From positions 1 through 32,089 of the forward strand of contig WHTT01000076.1 in NCBI GenBank assembly GCA_009377605.1: 32,089 nucleotides of DNA. Direction: 5' to 3'. Numbering within the stretch: the stretch's first letter is position 1; the number at the start of each line of letters is the position of its first letter. The translations under genes and the position numbers were made by a program. The DNA is from Luteitalea sp. GTDB taxonomy: Bacteria > Acidobacteriota > Vicinamibacteria > Vicinamibacterales > Vicinamibacteraceae. Shown here one piece after another: positions 23,631 through 31,850 of the stretch. Below the pieces are notes generated by a model. That model made no database searches. It was not told where the DNA came from and saw only the letters and a program-made list of their open reading frames with translations.

Positions 23631-26600
23631 TCAAGGCGTTGCCTCGACGAACACCACGTCGACCCAGTAATTGGAGCTATTGAACGTCTGTGTCGGAAAC
23701 GTGCTCGGGCCGTACTGATAGACGCCGTTTCCACCGGACACGCCGTTCGCAAGCGCCTCGAGCGCTTCGCTCCCGGCCCCAGACGAGGCGAAGTATCCGA
23801 CGTCGACGGCATACCGACCATTGGGAGCGTGGTACGACGCCAGGTACACCGTGTTGGCGGTGACCGGCACCGGCGTGTCGAACATCATCTGCTGCCAGCC
23901 GCTACTCGTCTCGTCCGTGAACGTCACGGTCGCCAGCGGAACACCGCTCGCGCTCCACAGGGTTCCGATGTGGACGCCGGTATTCAGCGGCCCCTTGTAG
24001 AAGCGAATGCCCGTGATGACACCGTCGACGGTGGTCCGGAACTTGACGCCGAGCTCCACGGCGTCCGTGTCGGGGTCTGAAGCCGTTCCCGGAACGGTGG
24101 ACTCCGGCCAGATCGTGCACGGGCAGTCCAGCGACGGCGGCGCAGTCGTCGTGAAGCTCGCCGGCGTGGACGGCGCCGAGCTCGGGTTGTTCGCGGCATC
24201 CACGGAGGTCACACGGAAGTAGTACGTGACGCCGCTCGAGAGGCCCGTCAGCGTCACCTCGTGCGATGAGGTCAGGCCCGGTGTGGATGCCGACAAGCTC
24301 AGATCGCCTGGCGACGTGCCGTAGTCGACTCGTGATGTGGCCAGTTCGTTGGTGGCCCAGGTGATCGTCGCGGTGGTATTCGTCGGGCTGGCGGCAATCC
24401 CGCTAATCACCGGCGGCGTGCTATCCGTTCCGTAGCTGGCCTGATAGTTCCCCTGCAGCGCAGCGAACATCGCATACGCGACGCCCTTGATCGTCTCGAC
24501 GCGATAGGTCACCGGCGACCCGTTCCGCGACAGCCCGGTGAGGGACGCCGTACCGAACGTGATCGGCAGCATTGCCTCGATACCGTTTGCACCGCTGCCC
24601 ACGCTGACCGAGAAGCTGAGCGTGCCGCCACTCCAATTGAGGTCCCCAAACGAGGATTCGTTGCGGCCGTCGAGCCAGGTGAGCAACTGCTCCGCCGAGA
24701 TGATTGGCACCGAGCGAGCCAGCGCGGAGGCCACGATTGCGTCCGAGCCGGTGTGCTGCACCGTGTCGGTGTGCATGTTGGTAACGAAGAAGCCGTAGTA
24801 GCCTTGGGGCCCAATGGCTCGATCGAGCAGCGTGTCGATGGTGAACGGCCAGGACTGGTCCGACTCGTCGGTGAGCTGCGTCGCCGCCTGGTACACGTCC
24901 ACCACCGCCCCGTTGGCGCTGGCGAACCGCATTGGCATGCCCGAGCCGGTCATGAACCCCGGGCGATCCTGCACCCAGGACGCAGGCCAGTAGTAATAGT
25001 TCGTGTCGAGCCGTATGCCGTGGTCGAGCGCGACCTGCGGCTGCGTGTCGTAGTCGCTGAACGCGATACAGTGCGTCCGGTTCGTCGTTGGCGCGGGGAG
25101 GCTCGGAAATAGCTGCGAGAACTGTGCGATGTCGTTCGTGTAGTTCGACTGCAGCGACTGAGGCGTGTAGTCGCTGCACCCTGTCGTGATGTGCACCGCA
25201 ATCTCGAACCCGTCAGCCACATAGCTCGCCGCCTGCGCGTTGCTGATGGGCGTGTGCGGGTAGATGTACGACGTGCCCCGCACGCACTCCCAGCGGTCCA
25301 GGTTGCAGCCCGCAGGGCTGTTGTTCTTGTAGATATCGAATCGGCCTGCGGTGCCGTTGTTGGCATGGTCGTCGCCCGTCATCACCACGGCCGCCTTTTC
25401 GCCGCGCGGGAAGTACCAGAACCGCGGCAGCGGCTTCCGGCCGATGTTCATGTGGTTGATCAAGTTGGCCAGCAAGCGCTGCTGCTCATCCGCCTGAGGG
25501 ATGGCGATCTTGTCGAAATCCACCCAATCGGGCTCGGCGCCGCCGAAGTAGAGGTCGTCCGATCGAATGGGCGGAAATCCATCACGCTCCTGGCCGGACC
25601 AGGCCGGGTTGCCCTGACGCGTGTAGATGATCGACTTCGCCAGATCGTAGGTGAAGGCCGCAGCCTCACCGCCGCTCCCACCCGCACTGTTGAGCGTCAC
25701 AGCCGGATGGACGGTCGGCGTGCTCGCATCGGCGTAGAGCGTGGCAATCGTCGACGCACCGCTGACCGTATAGCGGTCCGCCACGCCGTGATATTGCATC
25801 GATGCCGCCGTGATGCCGGCGCCGGGAGGAACATTCGTGTCCACGGCAAGGTAGCCTTCCGGCAGGGTTCCGCCGGAGTCGCTCAGGCCGAGCAGCCCGG
25901 CCAGGCTCTTGGTTGGCCGCATCGCGATGAGATTCCCACCACCGTCCACCCAGTTGGTGAGCATCGTCACCTGGGCGCTAGTGAGCGGCATCTCACCGAG
26001 GATCACCACGTCGTGGGCAGCGAGCACGGTGGCCGACACCTGAGAGATGTCCATGGCCGTGAAAGCGTTGAGGCCTTCGGCGCGGAGAATCTCTGCGTAG
26101 TACCGGCTGAAGGGATTGCCGCTCCACCCAATCGCGAGGATTGGACCGCCCGGGCCTTCAGTCGGCGGTGGCGGCGGTGCGGCGGCCGTCGTGAAGCTCC
26201 ACGTGAAGTCGGCCGCCATGGGATTCCCGGCAAGATCCTGCACACCGCCAACCCCGCCCACGACGCGGGCCGTATACGTGGTCTCGTACGCGAGCGGCGC
26301 GCTCGGTGTCAGCGTTGCCGTGCGAGCGCCTGCCGAATAGCTCACCGTTGCCGGCACGAGGACGTTCGATGCGTTGCGCAGCTCGAAGGTCGACTCGTTG
26401 ACGGACGCCGCGTCCACGTTCTCGCTGAACGTTGCGGTGACCGCGGTCGTGATTGCGACCCCACTGGCGCCACTCGATGGACTGACGTCCGTCACCGCCG
26501 GCGGCGTCGTATCCGGCGCCAGCGAGGTCACGAAGACAACGTCAACCCAGTAGTTCGCGCTCTGAAAGGTCTGATTCGGGAAGCCGCTCGCGCCGTACTT

Positions 26601-29600
26601 GTAAACGCCGTTCGGGCCGTCCTGACCATCCTGCAGCGCATGGAGCGGAGCGTTGTCCACGCCGCCACTGGCGAAGTAGCCAAGGTCGCCCGTGTGGAAG
26701 CCGGAGCTCGTGTGATACGAGACGACGTAGCTGGTATTCGCCGAGATGGCGACCGGCGACGGCAGCGTGGCCTCCTGCCATCCGGATCCGCTCTCACCCG
26801 TGAAGCTCACCGACGCCAGCAGTGTCCCGCCCGCGGCCCAGAGATTGCCGGCGTGAGGACCGACGTTCTCTGGCGCCTTGTAGAAGCGAATCGCGGTGAT
26901 GTACCCATCCTGGTCGGCCCGGAAACGTGTGCCCACCTCCACGGCGTTCGGATCGTTGGCCGCCCCGGACGCCGGCACCACGCTCGGATCCCAGATCGAG
27001 CAGGGGCACGTCGCAGTGGCGGGCTCCTCCGCCGTCGTGAAGCTCCACGTGAAGTCGGCCGCTAACGGGTTCCCCGCAAGATCCTCCACACCACCAGCCC
27101 CACCCACGACGCGGGCCGTGTACGTGGTCTCGTACGCGAGCGGTGCGCTCGGCATGAGCGTCGCCGTGCGGGTGCCTCCCGAATAGCTCACCGTTGCCGG
27201 CACGAGCACGTTCGATGCATCACGCAGCTGGAAGGTCGACCCGTTGACAGACGCCGCGGCGACGTTCTCGCTGAACGTCGCGGTGACGGTCGTGGTGATG
27301 GAGACAGCACTCGCGCCACTCGATGGACTGACGGCTGTCACCGACGGCGGTGTCGTATCCGGCGCGACCGAGGTCACAAAGACAACGTCAGCCCAGTAGC
27401 TCGCGCTCTGAAAGGTCTGATTCGGAAAGCCGCTCGCGCCGTACTTGTAAACCCCGTTGGGCCCGTCCTGACCATTCTGCAGCGCATGGAGCGGAGCGTT
27501 GTCCACGCCGCCACTGGCGAAGTAGCCAAGGTCGCCGTTATAGAAGCCAGAGCTCGTGTGGTACGACACGACGTAGCTGGTGTTCGCCGAGATGGCGACC
27601 GGCGACGCCAGCGTGGCTTCCTGCCACCCGGATCCGCTCTCGCCGGTAAAGCTCACCGATGCCAGCAGTGTCCCGCCCGCGGTCCAGAGATTGCCGATGT
27701 GAGGACCGACGTTCTCTGGGGCCTTGTAGAACCGAATCGCGGTGATGTACCCATTCTGGTCGGCCCGGAAACGTGTGCCCAGCTCCACGGCGTTCGGATC
27801 GTTGGCCGCTCCAGACGCCGGAACCACGCTCGGCGCCCAGATCGAGCAGGGACACGTCGCCGTTCCCGGGTCGGATCCCACCGTCACCGAGATGGGGGCT
27901 GACGGCTGCCCCAGATTGCCGCTGTCATCGACCGCTCGACTGACGATCGAAGCAACGCCAGGGCCTCCTGTCTGCCAGGCGTAGCTCCAGGTCTCCCCGC
28001 CAGTCGCAGCTCGCCAGCTCGCGGCGCCATCGACCGAGACCTCGACACCGCCCACGTTCCCGCCGCCGGAGTCGGCGGCAGTACCGGTGATGGTGACTGT
28101 CGTGTTCGCGGCAACATAGTCGTTGGCTGCCGGTGAGGTCACGGCCGACACGGGAGCGGCACTATCGGATGATGGGACAGCGGGCACCAGGCCGGGCTGC
28201 ATCGTGCCGGGCTGCGCGCCCATGTCGGCGAACAGATTGAGCGTGGCCTGCTGCATCGCCAGGCTCGGTGGCGCGTTCCCCCCGTAGTGCGTGTCGTCCA
28301 GGCCCCAGGACCACTGCACGGTGCCGGCGCCGAAGACGAGCGCACCGCTCGGATGCTTGTAGAGCGTCAGCGCGTGATTGCCGGTGCCGGGGCCATAGGT
28401 GGATCCGTAGTCCTGGAGGTAATCGACGCCGGTGACGGTGGTGTTGGAAAGGCGAATTAGTCCCGGCGGGCGGAAGCCATTGTCACGGTCTTCGTCCCAC
28501 TCGTAGCCGAGGGTGCCATCCGGCATGGTGGCGAACGCGCCGGGCGTCAGCTCCGCCACCGACGTGTTACGCCAGAAGCGGAGCTTGCCGAAGGCGGCCG
28601 GCACGCGGATGCCGGTCGTCCCGGAGTTCACCGCGAAGATCGTGCCGGTCAGAGCGTTCTCCGGATGCCCGCCGTCAGCCGGCGGGCTGAAGCGCGGATC
28701 GCGCCACGTGCCGGTCCAGATGTTGGACACCGGATCGATCTTGGCGTTGGCGTGCGTCTCCTTGTAACAGACCAGCGTGCGATAGGCCCCGGCGCCAGAC
28801 GCAATGCTGTTCTCCCAGCGCGTCTTCCAGAACACCTCGTTGCCGCTGAAGAAGGCGAGGTGCACACCGGCGGCGCGCGCGTTCTCGACGTGCATGCGCT
28901 GCGCCGCCGACCAGTACTCGTCGTGACCCACGGACAGGAAGACCTTGTGCTCGAGGATCTCGGCGCCGCGGCGATCCGAGTCGATGCCCGTCGAGTAGCT
29001 GACGTCGTACCCGTTGGCTTCCAGCCATCGGACCATCGGGTACTCGGCGCCGAAGAGCCAATCTTCTGGCGAGGTACCGCGGGTCGTGAAGGGACGGTTG
29101 TAGCTCACCTTGTACGCGCGGCCGGCCGGGTTGCCGACATACAAGCTGTTGCCGCCGTACTGGTTGTACGCCTGCCACGTGGTGTCGGAGGTCTGGAACA
29201 GGAGATCCGATTGGCCGTCATCGTCACGTACGACGAAGACAATGTGACTACCGCCGCCCCCGCCGAGTCGTGTTGCCTTCGCGATGTAAATGCCCGACAC
29301 GGCCGTCGCTGGCACGGACCATGAGCCCGTCACGCTCCAGTTCCCGCAGTCGACGAGGCCGGTGCTCTGTTCGACCAGGCAGTTCGGTTGGCTCCGGCGC
29401 AGCACTGGTCCGATGGTTGCGACCTTGCGTGCGCCCAAGCCACCGTAGTAGCCCAGTCGATAGATGTCCAGACGGAAGAGGAGAGCAGTCGTCTTGACCT
29501 TGAAACGAATCGTCTGCCCCTGATTGACGCTGATCTGCGTCGCGAACCCCTGAATCGCCGAATCGCCCGCGCCGCTCACATCCCACTCGCTTGCGGGATT

Positions 29601-29753
29601 TCCCGGCTTCGTGTTCTCGCAGAGAATGGGATTCGCGATCGGCGGATCGCAAGGGTCGCCCTGCTGCGCCCTTGGGGCATTCATCTCGCCCGCCCACAAC
29701 ACAGCGAGAGTCAGAGCTATCGCGAAACGCACGACTACATAAGCGCGCGGCAT
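23631..29753 (-). CDS. Giant exported mosaic protein: DMFase-beta-like, DUF4082, Ig-like and deacetylase-like domains
   Basis: 2040-residue secreted protein. ATG at 29753 has GAGGA five bases upstream (an ATG at 29765 adds four residues) and starts a signal peptide (VVVRFAIALTLAVLWAG). Approximate order: 25-518 N,N-dimethylformamidase beta-subunit-like domain (IYRLGYYGG, SVGHDEYWS, WSWGLDD); 522-625 Ig-like; 630-795 DUF4082-like, opening CPCSIW; 799-903 Big_5/Ig-like (SPSSGAS, TVTATFSENV); 915-1078 and 1082-1185 a second DUF4082/Big_5 pair; 1202-1775 a GATase/ThuA-like Rossmann part followed by a polysaccharide-deacetylase-like part with VVMTGDDH; 1779-1868 fibronectin III; 1877-2038 third DUF4082-like copy (CPCTIW). 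No PEP-CTERM or other C-terminal sorting signal is seen. It may bind or deacetylate EPS outside the cell; activity is inferred. A sigma-54 promoter precedes it. Confidence 0.82.
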   Translation of the reverse strand: MPRAYVVVRFAIALTLAVLWAGEMNAPRAQQGDPCDPPIANPILCENTKPGNPASEWDVSGAGDSAIQGFATQISVNQGQTIRFKVKTTALLFRLDIYRLGYYGGLGARKVATIGPVLRRSQPNCLVEQSTGLVDCGNWSVTGSWSVPATAVSGIYIAKATRLGGGGGSHIVFVVRDDDGQSDLLFQTSDTTWQAYNQYGGNSLYVGNPAGRAYKVSYNRPFTTRGTSPEDWLFGAEYPMVRWLEANGYDVSYSTGIDSDRRGAEILEHKVFLSVGHDEYWSAAQRMHVENARAAGVHLAFFSGNEVFWKTRWENSIASGAGAYRTLVCYKETHANAKIDPVSNIWTGTWRDPRFSPPADGGHPENALTGTIFAVNSGTTGIRVPAAFGKLRFWRNTSVAELTPGAFATMPDGTLGYEWDEDRDNGFRPPGLIRLSNTTVTGVDYLQDYGSTYGPGTGNHALTLYKHPSGALVFGAGTVQWSWGLDDTHYGGNAPPSLAMQQATLNLFADMGAQPGTMQPGLVPAVPSSDSAAPVSAVTSPAANDYVAANTTVTITGTAADSGGGNVGGVEVSVDGAASWRAATGGETWSYAWQTGGPGVASIVSRAVDDSGNLGQPSAPISVTVGSDPGTATCPCSIWAPSVVPASGAANDPNAVELGTRFRADQNGYITAIRFYKAPENVGPHIGNLWTAGGTLLASVSFTGESGSGWQEATLASPVAISANTSYVVSYHTSSGFYNGDLGYFASGGVDNAPLHALQNGQDGPNGVYKYGASGFPNQTFQSASYWADVVFVTSVAPDTTPPSVTAVSPSSGASAVSITTTVTATFSENVAAASVNGSTFQLRDASNVLVPATVSYSGGTRTATLMPSAPLAYETTYTARVVGGAGGVEDLAGNPLAADFTWSFTTAEEPATATCPCSIWDPSVVPASGAANDPNAVEVGTRFRADQDGYITAIRFYKAPENVGPHAGNLWAAGGTLLASVSFTGESGSGWQEATLPSPVAISANTSYVVSYHTSSGFHTGDLGYFASGGVDNAPLHALQDGQDGPNGVYKYGASGFPNQTFQSANYWVDVVFVTSLAPDTTPPAVTDVSPSSGASGVAITTAVTATFSENVDAASVNESTFELRNASNVLVPATVSYSAGARTATLTPSAPLAYETTYTARVVGGVGGVQDLAGNPMAADFTWSFTTAAAPPPPPTEGPGGPILAIGWSGNPFSRYYAEILRAEGLNAFTAMDISQVSATVLAAHDVVILGEMPLTSAQVTMLTNWVDGGGNLIAMRPTKSLAGLLGLSDSGGTLPEGYLAVDTNVPPGAGITAASMQYHGVADRYTVSGASTIATLYADASTPTVHPAVTLNSAGGSGGEAAAFTYDLAKSIIYTRQGNPAWSGQERDGFPPIRSDDLYFGGAEPDWVDFDKIAIPQADEQQRLLANLINHMNIGRKPLPRFWYFPRGEKAAVVMTGDDHANNGTAGRFDIYKNNSPAGCNLDRWECVRGTSYIYPHTPISNAQAASYVADGFEIAVHITTGCSDYTPQSLQSNYTNDIAQFSQLFPSLPAPTTNRTHCIAFSDYDTQPQVALDHGIRLDTNYYYWPASWVQDRPGFMTGSGMPMRFASANGAVVDVYQAATQLTDESDQSWPFTIDTLLDRAIGPQGYYGFFVTNMHTDTVQHTGSDAIVASALARSVPIISAEQLLTWLDGRNESSFGDLNWSGGTLSFSVSVGSGANGIEAMLPITFGTASLTGLSRNGSPVTYRVETIKGVAYAMFAALQGNYQASYGTDSTPPVISGIAASPTNTTATITWATNELATSRVDYGTSPGDLSLSASTPGLTSSHEVTLTGLSSGVTYYFRVTSVDAANNPSSAPSTPASFTTTAPPSLDCPCTIWPESTVPGTASDPDTDAVELGVKFRTTVDGVITGIRFYKGPLNTGVHIGTLWSASGVPLATVTFTDETSSGWQQMMFDTPVPVTANTVYLASYHAPNGRYAVDVGYFASSGAGSEALEALANGVSGGNGVYQYGPSTFPTQTFNSSNYWVDVVFVEATP
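26191..27882 (-). repeat. Tandem duplication of an 846-bp DUF4082/Big_5 module
   Basis: The sequence from 26191 reappears at 27037, a period of 846 bp or 282 codons, keeping frame. The two copies are about 85-90 percent identical by eye over the 240 bp compared and share long exact blocks. Each encodes one DUF4082-like plus one Ig-like domain. A third, more diverged DUF4082 copy lies at about 23640-24126. Confidence 0.85.
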
Positions 29754-29849
29754 GTCCGTCCTCATTCGTCGCGGCGTCCGGCCCGTAATACTTCGACTTG
29801 CACCCAGACAGGAACAGGGAGGGGGCGTCTGGAAGACGCAGTGCTATCG

Positions 29850-29865
29850 AGCAAAGTCCTTGCCA
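29850..29865 (-). promoter_or_regulatory. Sigma-54 (-24/-12) promoter
   Basis: On the minus strand TGGCAAGGACTTTGCT matches TGGCACG-N4-TTGCW at every position except one (A for C at position 6). Predicted transcription start is about 29839, an 85-nt leader before the ATG at 29753. It lies in the gap between the insertion sequence and the giant exported protein gene. Confidence 0.78.
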
Positions 29866-29963
29866 GAGCGTGCGCCTACAGCTTTTCCAGCGCATTGGCG
29901 TTTGTTGTTGGGCTTTGTGGCTGAGATGGTGACAATTACCGCCCAGGAGCTGTCAAACATTCC

Positions 29964-29979
29964 CTGTCGGGGCAGACAG
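29964..29979. promoter_or_regulatory. Dyad CTGTC-N6-GACAG, possible activator site
   Basis: Perfect 5-bp arms with a 6-nt spacer, centred about 130 nt upstream of the start predicted from the sigma-54 site at 29850, a usual distance for an enhancer-binding protein. The geometry equals that of the dyad at 12661-12676 but the bases differ. Speculative. Confidence 0.28.
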
Positions 29980-30010
29980 AGGTCTGCGTCGGAAGGTTTT
30001 ACTGAGCGAC

Positions 30011-30045
30011 CGCGGGGCCTAACTGCCTGTGGCTAAAGCCCCGCG
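30011..30045. terminator. Hairpin spanning the transposase stop codon
   Basis: CGCGGGGC (30011-30018) and GCCCCGCG (30038-30045) form a perfect 8-bp GC stem with a 19-nt loop that contains the transposase stop codon (30033-30035) and most of the left terminal repeat. It may terminate transcription leaving the element. There is no T-run. Confidence 0.45.
30018..30032. repeat. Left terminal inverted repeat of the IS
   Basis: CCTAACTGCCTGTGG, directly adjoining the transposase stop codon; perfect inverted match to 31495-31509. Confidence 0.75.
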
Positions 30046-31418
30046 ATTCGCGGCGCGACGGGTAGCCACTCAAAACGATGACGCGCGGCCAACAACGGCG
30101 ATTCATCGACGGAGCGCAGGTCACCGACGCCCCAGATGGCCTCGATGCGCGCCCACACGGCGATGAAGAGGGTCAGCGCGGCCGCGAGCCGGCCCTGCAA
30201 GCGCCGCGGCTTGCCGAGGCCGAGGCACTGACGCATCACGAGCCCCAAGTTGAAGCCGCCGCCATGAATCAGCAGGCGCTTCAAGATGTTGTCGTGTCCG
30301 CGCAGATGCGTGCGTCGCATCCCACCGGTGTCATAGAGATGCGCAAACGATCGTTCGGCGAGTTCCGCCCGTCGCCGCCGCAAACGTCCCGCGCGGGCGC
30401 CCCGCATACGGCGGCGATTCCCATAGACGGGGGCTTGCGCGTTCGGCGCGTCGGACCAATCGCGCCGGCCGCGGTCCGGCTCCGAGATGTACGACCGCAG
30501 GCCCACCGCAGCCAGACCGACCATCGTCTCGTTGCTGTGGTACCCCTTGTCGGCCACGATCTCGTGCAGTCCCTCCGCGTCCTCGGTGGCCGCGTGTGCG
30601 CTCTCGACCTGTTCGGCCGCCGCAATCGTCGTCTCGACCAGCGTCGTTGTGTCGCCCTGGTCTGCGTCCTGCAGGGTCACCGCGACCAGCGCGCCGCTGG
30701 CCAGATCGACCGCATGTTCGGCTTTGTGCGCCAGGTGCGTCCGGCCGTCCTTCATCTTCGCGACCTTCGCGTCGGGATCGGTGGGACTCCTCCAGTCCTT
30801 ATTGGAGGTTTTCTTCTTCCGCTTGCGGTCAAACCGTGCCAGCACGTCTCGCGTCGGCGTCTTGATGCCGGAGGCCGCGGCGAGGCGGATCAGATACGCC
30901 TGATAGTCTTCGCCCGTATCCCGTCGCACGATACTCCGCATGGCCGCATTGGCTTCCAACGTGGTGGCGTCGATCGCGATCGTGCGGCCCTTCAAGAGGC
31001 CGGCGGCCACGAGGCGCTGCTGGACCCACGTAAAGACCGCCCGATGCGTGTCCACATCGATCAGCCGGCGGGTGCGCGAGATCGTCGAATGGTCCGGCGC
31101 AGCCTCCTCGAGTCCGAGTCGCACGAAGCTCCGCACCGCCAGCGAATCCGCCGCGCGCCACGCGATGCCGCGCTCCGAATCGATGCCTTCGAAGTACCCG
31201 ACCAGCAACAGCCGGAAGTAGCGACCCGGCGCCAGACTCGGGCGGCCCAACACCGGCGCGTAAAAGGATCGACAGGCGTCTTCGACAAACGCGTCGAAGC
31301 CGTCGGCATCCAGCAACGCGTTCAATCGCGTGTAGAAGGGATGCCCCGGCGAGACCGGCAGATCAGACGCGGCGATCCACAACGGGGGTTGCTCGGGGTC
31401 GCGGGTGCCCATGGCCAT
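30033..31418 (-). CDS. IS1182-family transposase
   Basis: DDE transposase of 461 residues that appears intact. The N-terminal DUF772-type domain (about 25-125) includes FYAPVLGRPSLAPGRYFRLL and DHSTISRTR. The catalytic core has Asp150 in IAIDATTLEANA, Asp290 in IVADKGYHSNET and Glu355 in AELAERSFAHLYDTGG. The C-terminal RGHDNILKRLLIH segment is typical of IS1182 and relatives. A long open frame on the opposite strand is only a high-GC shadow. The start ATG at 31418 has no ribosome site but lies about one base from a predicted promoter start, so it may be leaderless; ATG at 31412 is an alternative. Confidence 0.9.
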   Translation of the reverse strand: MAMGTRDPEQPPLWIAASDLPVSPGHPFYTRLNALLDADGFDAFVEDACRSFYAPVLGRPSLAPGRYFRLLLVGYFEGIDSERGIAWRAADSLAVRSFVRLGLEEAAPDHSTISRTRRLIDVDTHRAVFTWVQQRLVAAGLLKGRTIAIDATTLEANAAMRSIVRRDTGEDYQAYLIRLAAASGIKTPTRDVLARFDRKRKKKTSNKDWRSPTDPDAKVAKMKDGRTHLAHKAEHAVDLASGALVAVTLQDADQGDTTTLVETTIAAAEQVESAHAATEDAEGLHEIVADKGYHSNETMVGLAAVGLRSYISEPDRGRRDWSDAPNAQAPVYGNRRRMRGARAGRLRRRRAELAERSFAHLYDTGGMRRTHLRGHDNILKRLLIHGGGFNLGLVMRQCLGLGKPRRLQGRLAAALTLFIAVWARIEAIWGVGDLRSVDESPLLAARHRFEWLPVAPRIAGL

Positions 31419-31425
31419 GCGTCAC

Positions 31426-31454
31426 AGTGTAAGGGCCGCGATCGATTGTGTCGA
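31426..31454 (-). promoter_or_regulatory. Candidate sigma-70-type promoter of the transposase
   Basis: On the minus strand TCGACA (31454-31449) and TACACT (31431-31426) are separated by 17 bp. Five of six and four of six bases match the -35 and -10 consensus. The predicted start falls at the transposase ATG. Confidence 0.35.
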
Positions 31455-31494
31455 TCCCTTCGGCGATCAAATGATGGTGGTCGGTCGACTTTCA

Positions 31495-31509
31495 CCACAG
31501 GCAGTTAGG
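31495..31509. repeat. Right terminal inverted repeat of the IS
   Basis: CCACAGGCAGTTAGG, the reverse complement of the left repeat at 30018-30032, 77 bp before the transposase start codon. Confidence 0.75.
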
Positions 31510-31850
31510 GGATACGTCCCTAGCAGACTCCGTAAGCCCGTCGGATTGGTGGCCTGGGGTGCGACGTACATCTGGGAGGCTATCGACATTTTCTGGAAAC
31601 TGACCGACTTGGTCGCGCCGTCGGTCCTTCTTGGCCGCGTTTCTTTGCTTCTTGCCATTGCGACTCTCGACAAGCTCTGCGGCTGTGAGGAGCGGTCGTG
31701 AGGGAAGGCCGGAGGCTGAGGACGCTTTCCACACCATCTCTCTCTGCATGAGACGAACAACGAGAGCACCAGTGCCCGTGAGGATCGTAACGATAAACGC
31801 CGTAGTGTCGACAAGCGGACCTGTCGGCCGAGAAATCGACGCCAACGGCT

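Larger units (their letters stand above)
30018..31509 (-). mobile_element. IS1182-family insertion sequence
   Basis: A single transposase gene is bounded by the inverted 15-mer CCTAACTGCCTGTGG at 30018-30032 and its complement at 31495-31509; the match resumes inward with AAAG after two mismatches. The minimal element is 1492 bp. No clear target duplication is visible next to these limits, so the true ends may lie a few bases further out or the duplication has decayed. It sits about 180 bp upstream of the transcription start of the giant exported protein gene and leaves that promoter intact. Confidence 0.8.
31419..31850. other. Intergenic stretch between transposase and antitoxin
   Basis: These 432 bp contain the IS promoter and right terminal repeat (to 31509). 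From 31510 to 31850 short open frames exist on both strands (for example 31631-31966 plus and 31492-31923 minus) but they overlap each other and match nothing I recognise. No RNA gene, CRISPR array or clear terminator was seen. Confidence 0.6.

Noticed and set aside
25191-27065. 624-codon open frame on the plus strand
   Set aside because: Lies antisense to the giant exoprotein, whose domains and signal peptide are recognisable; the repeat in this frame simply mirrors the domain duplication.
30078-31508. 476-codon open frame antisense to the transposase
   Set aside because: The transposase strand has the DDE residues; the antisense peptide is Arg/Gln/His-rich without a recognisable fold.
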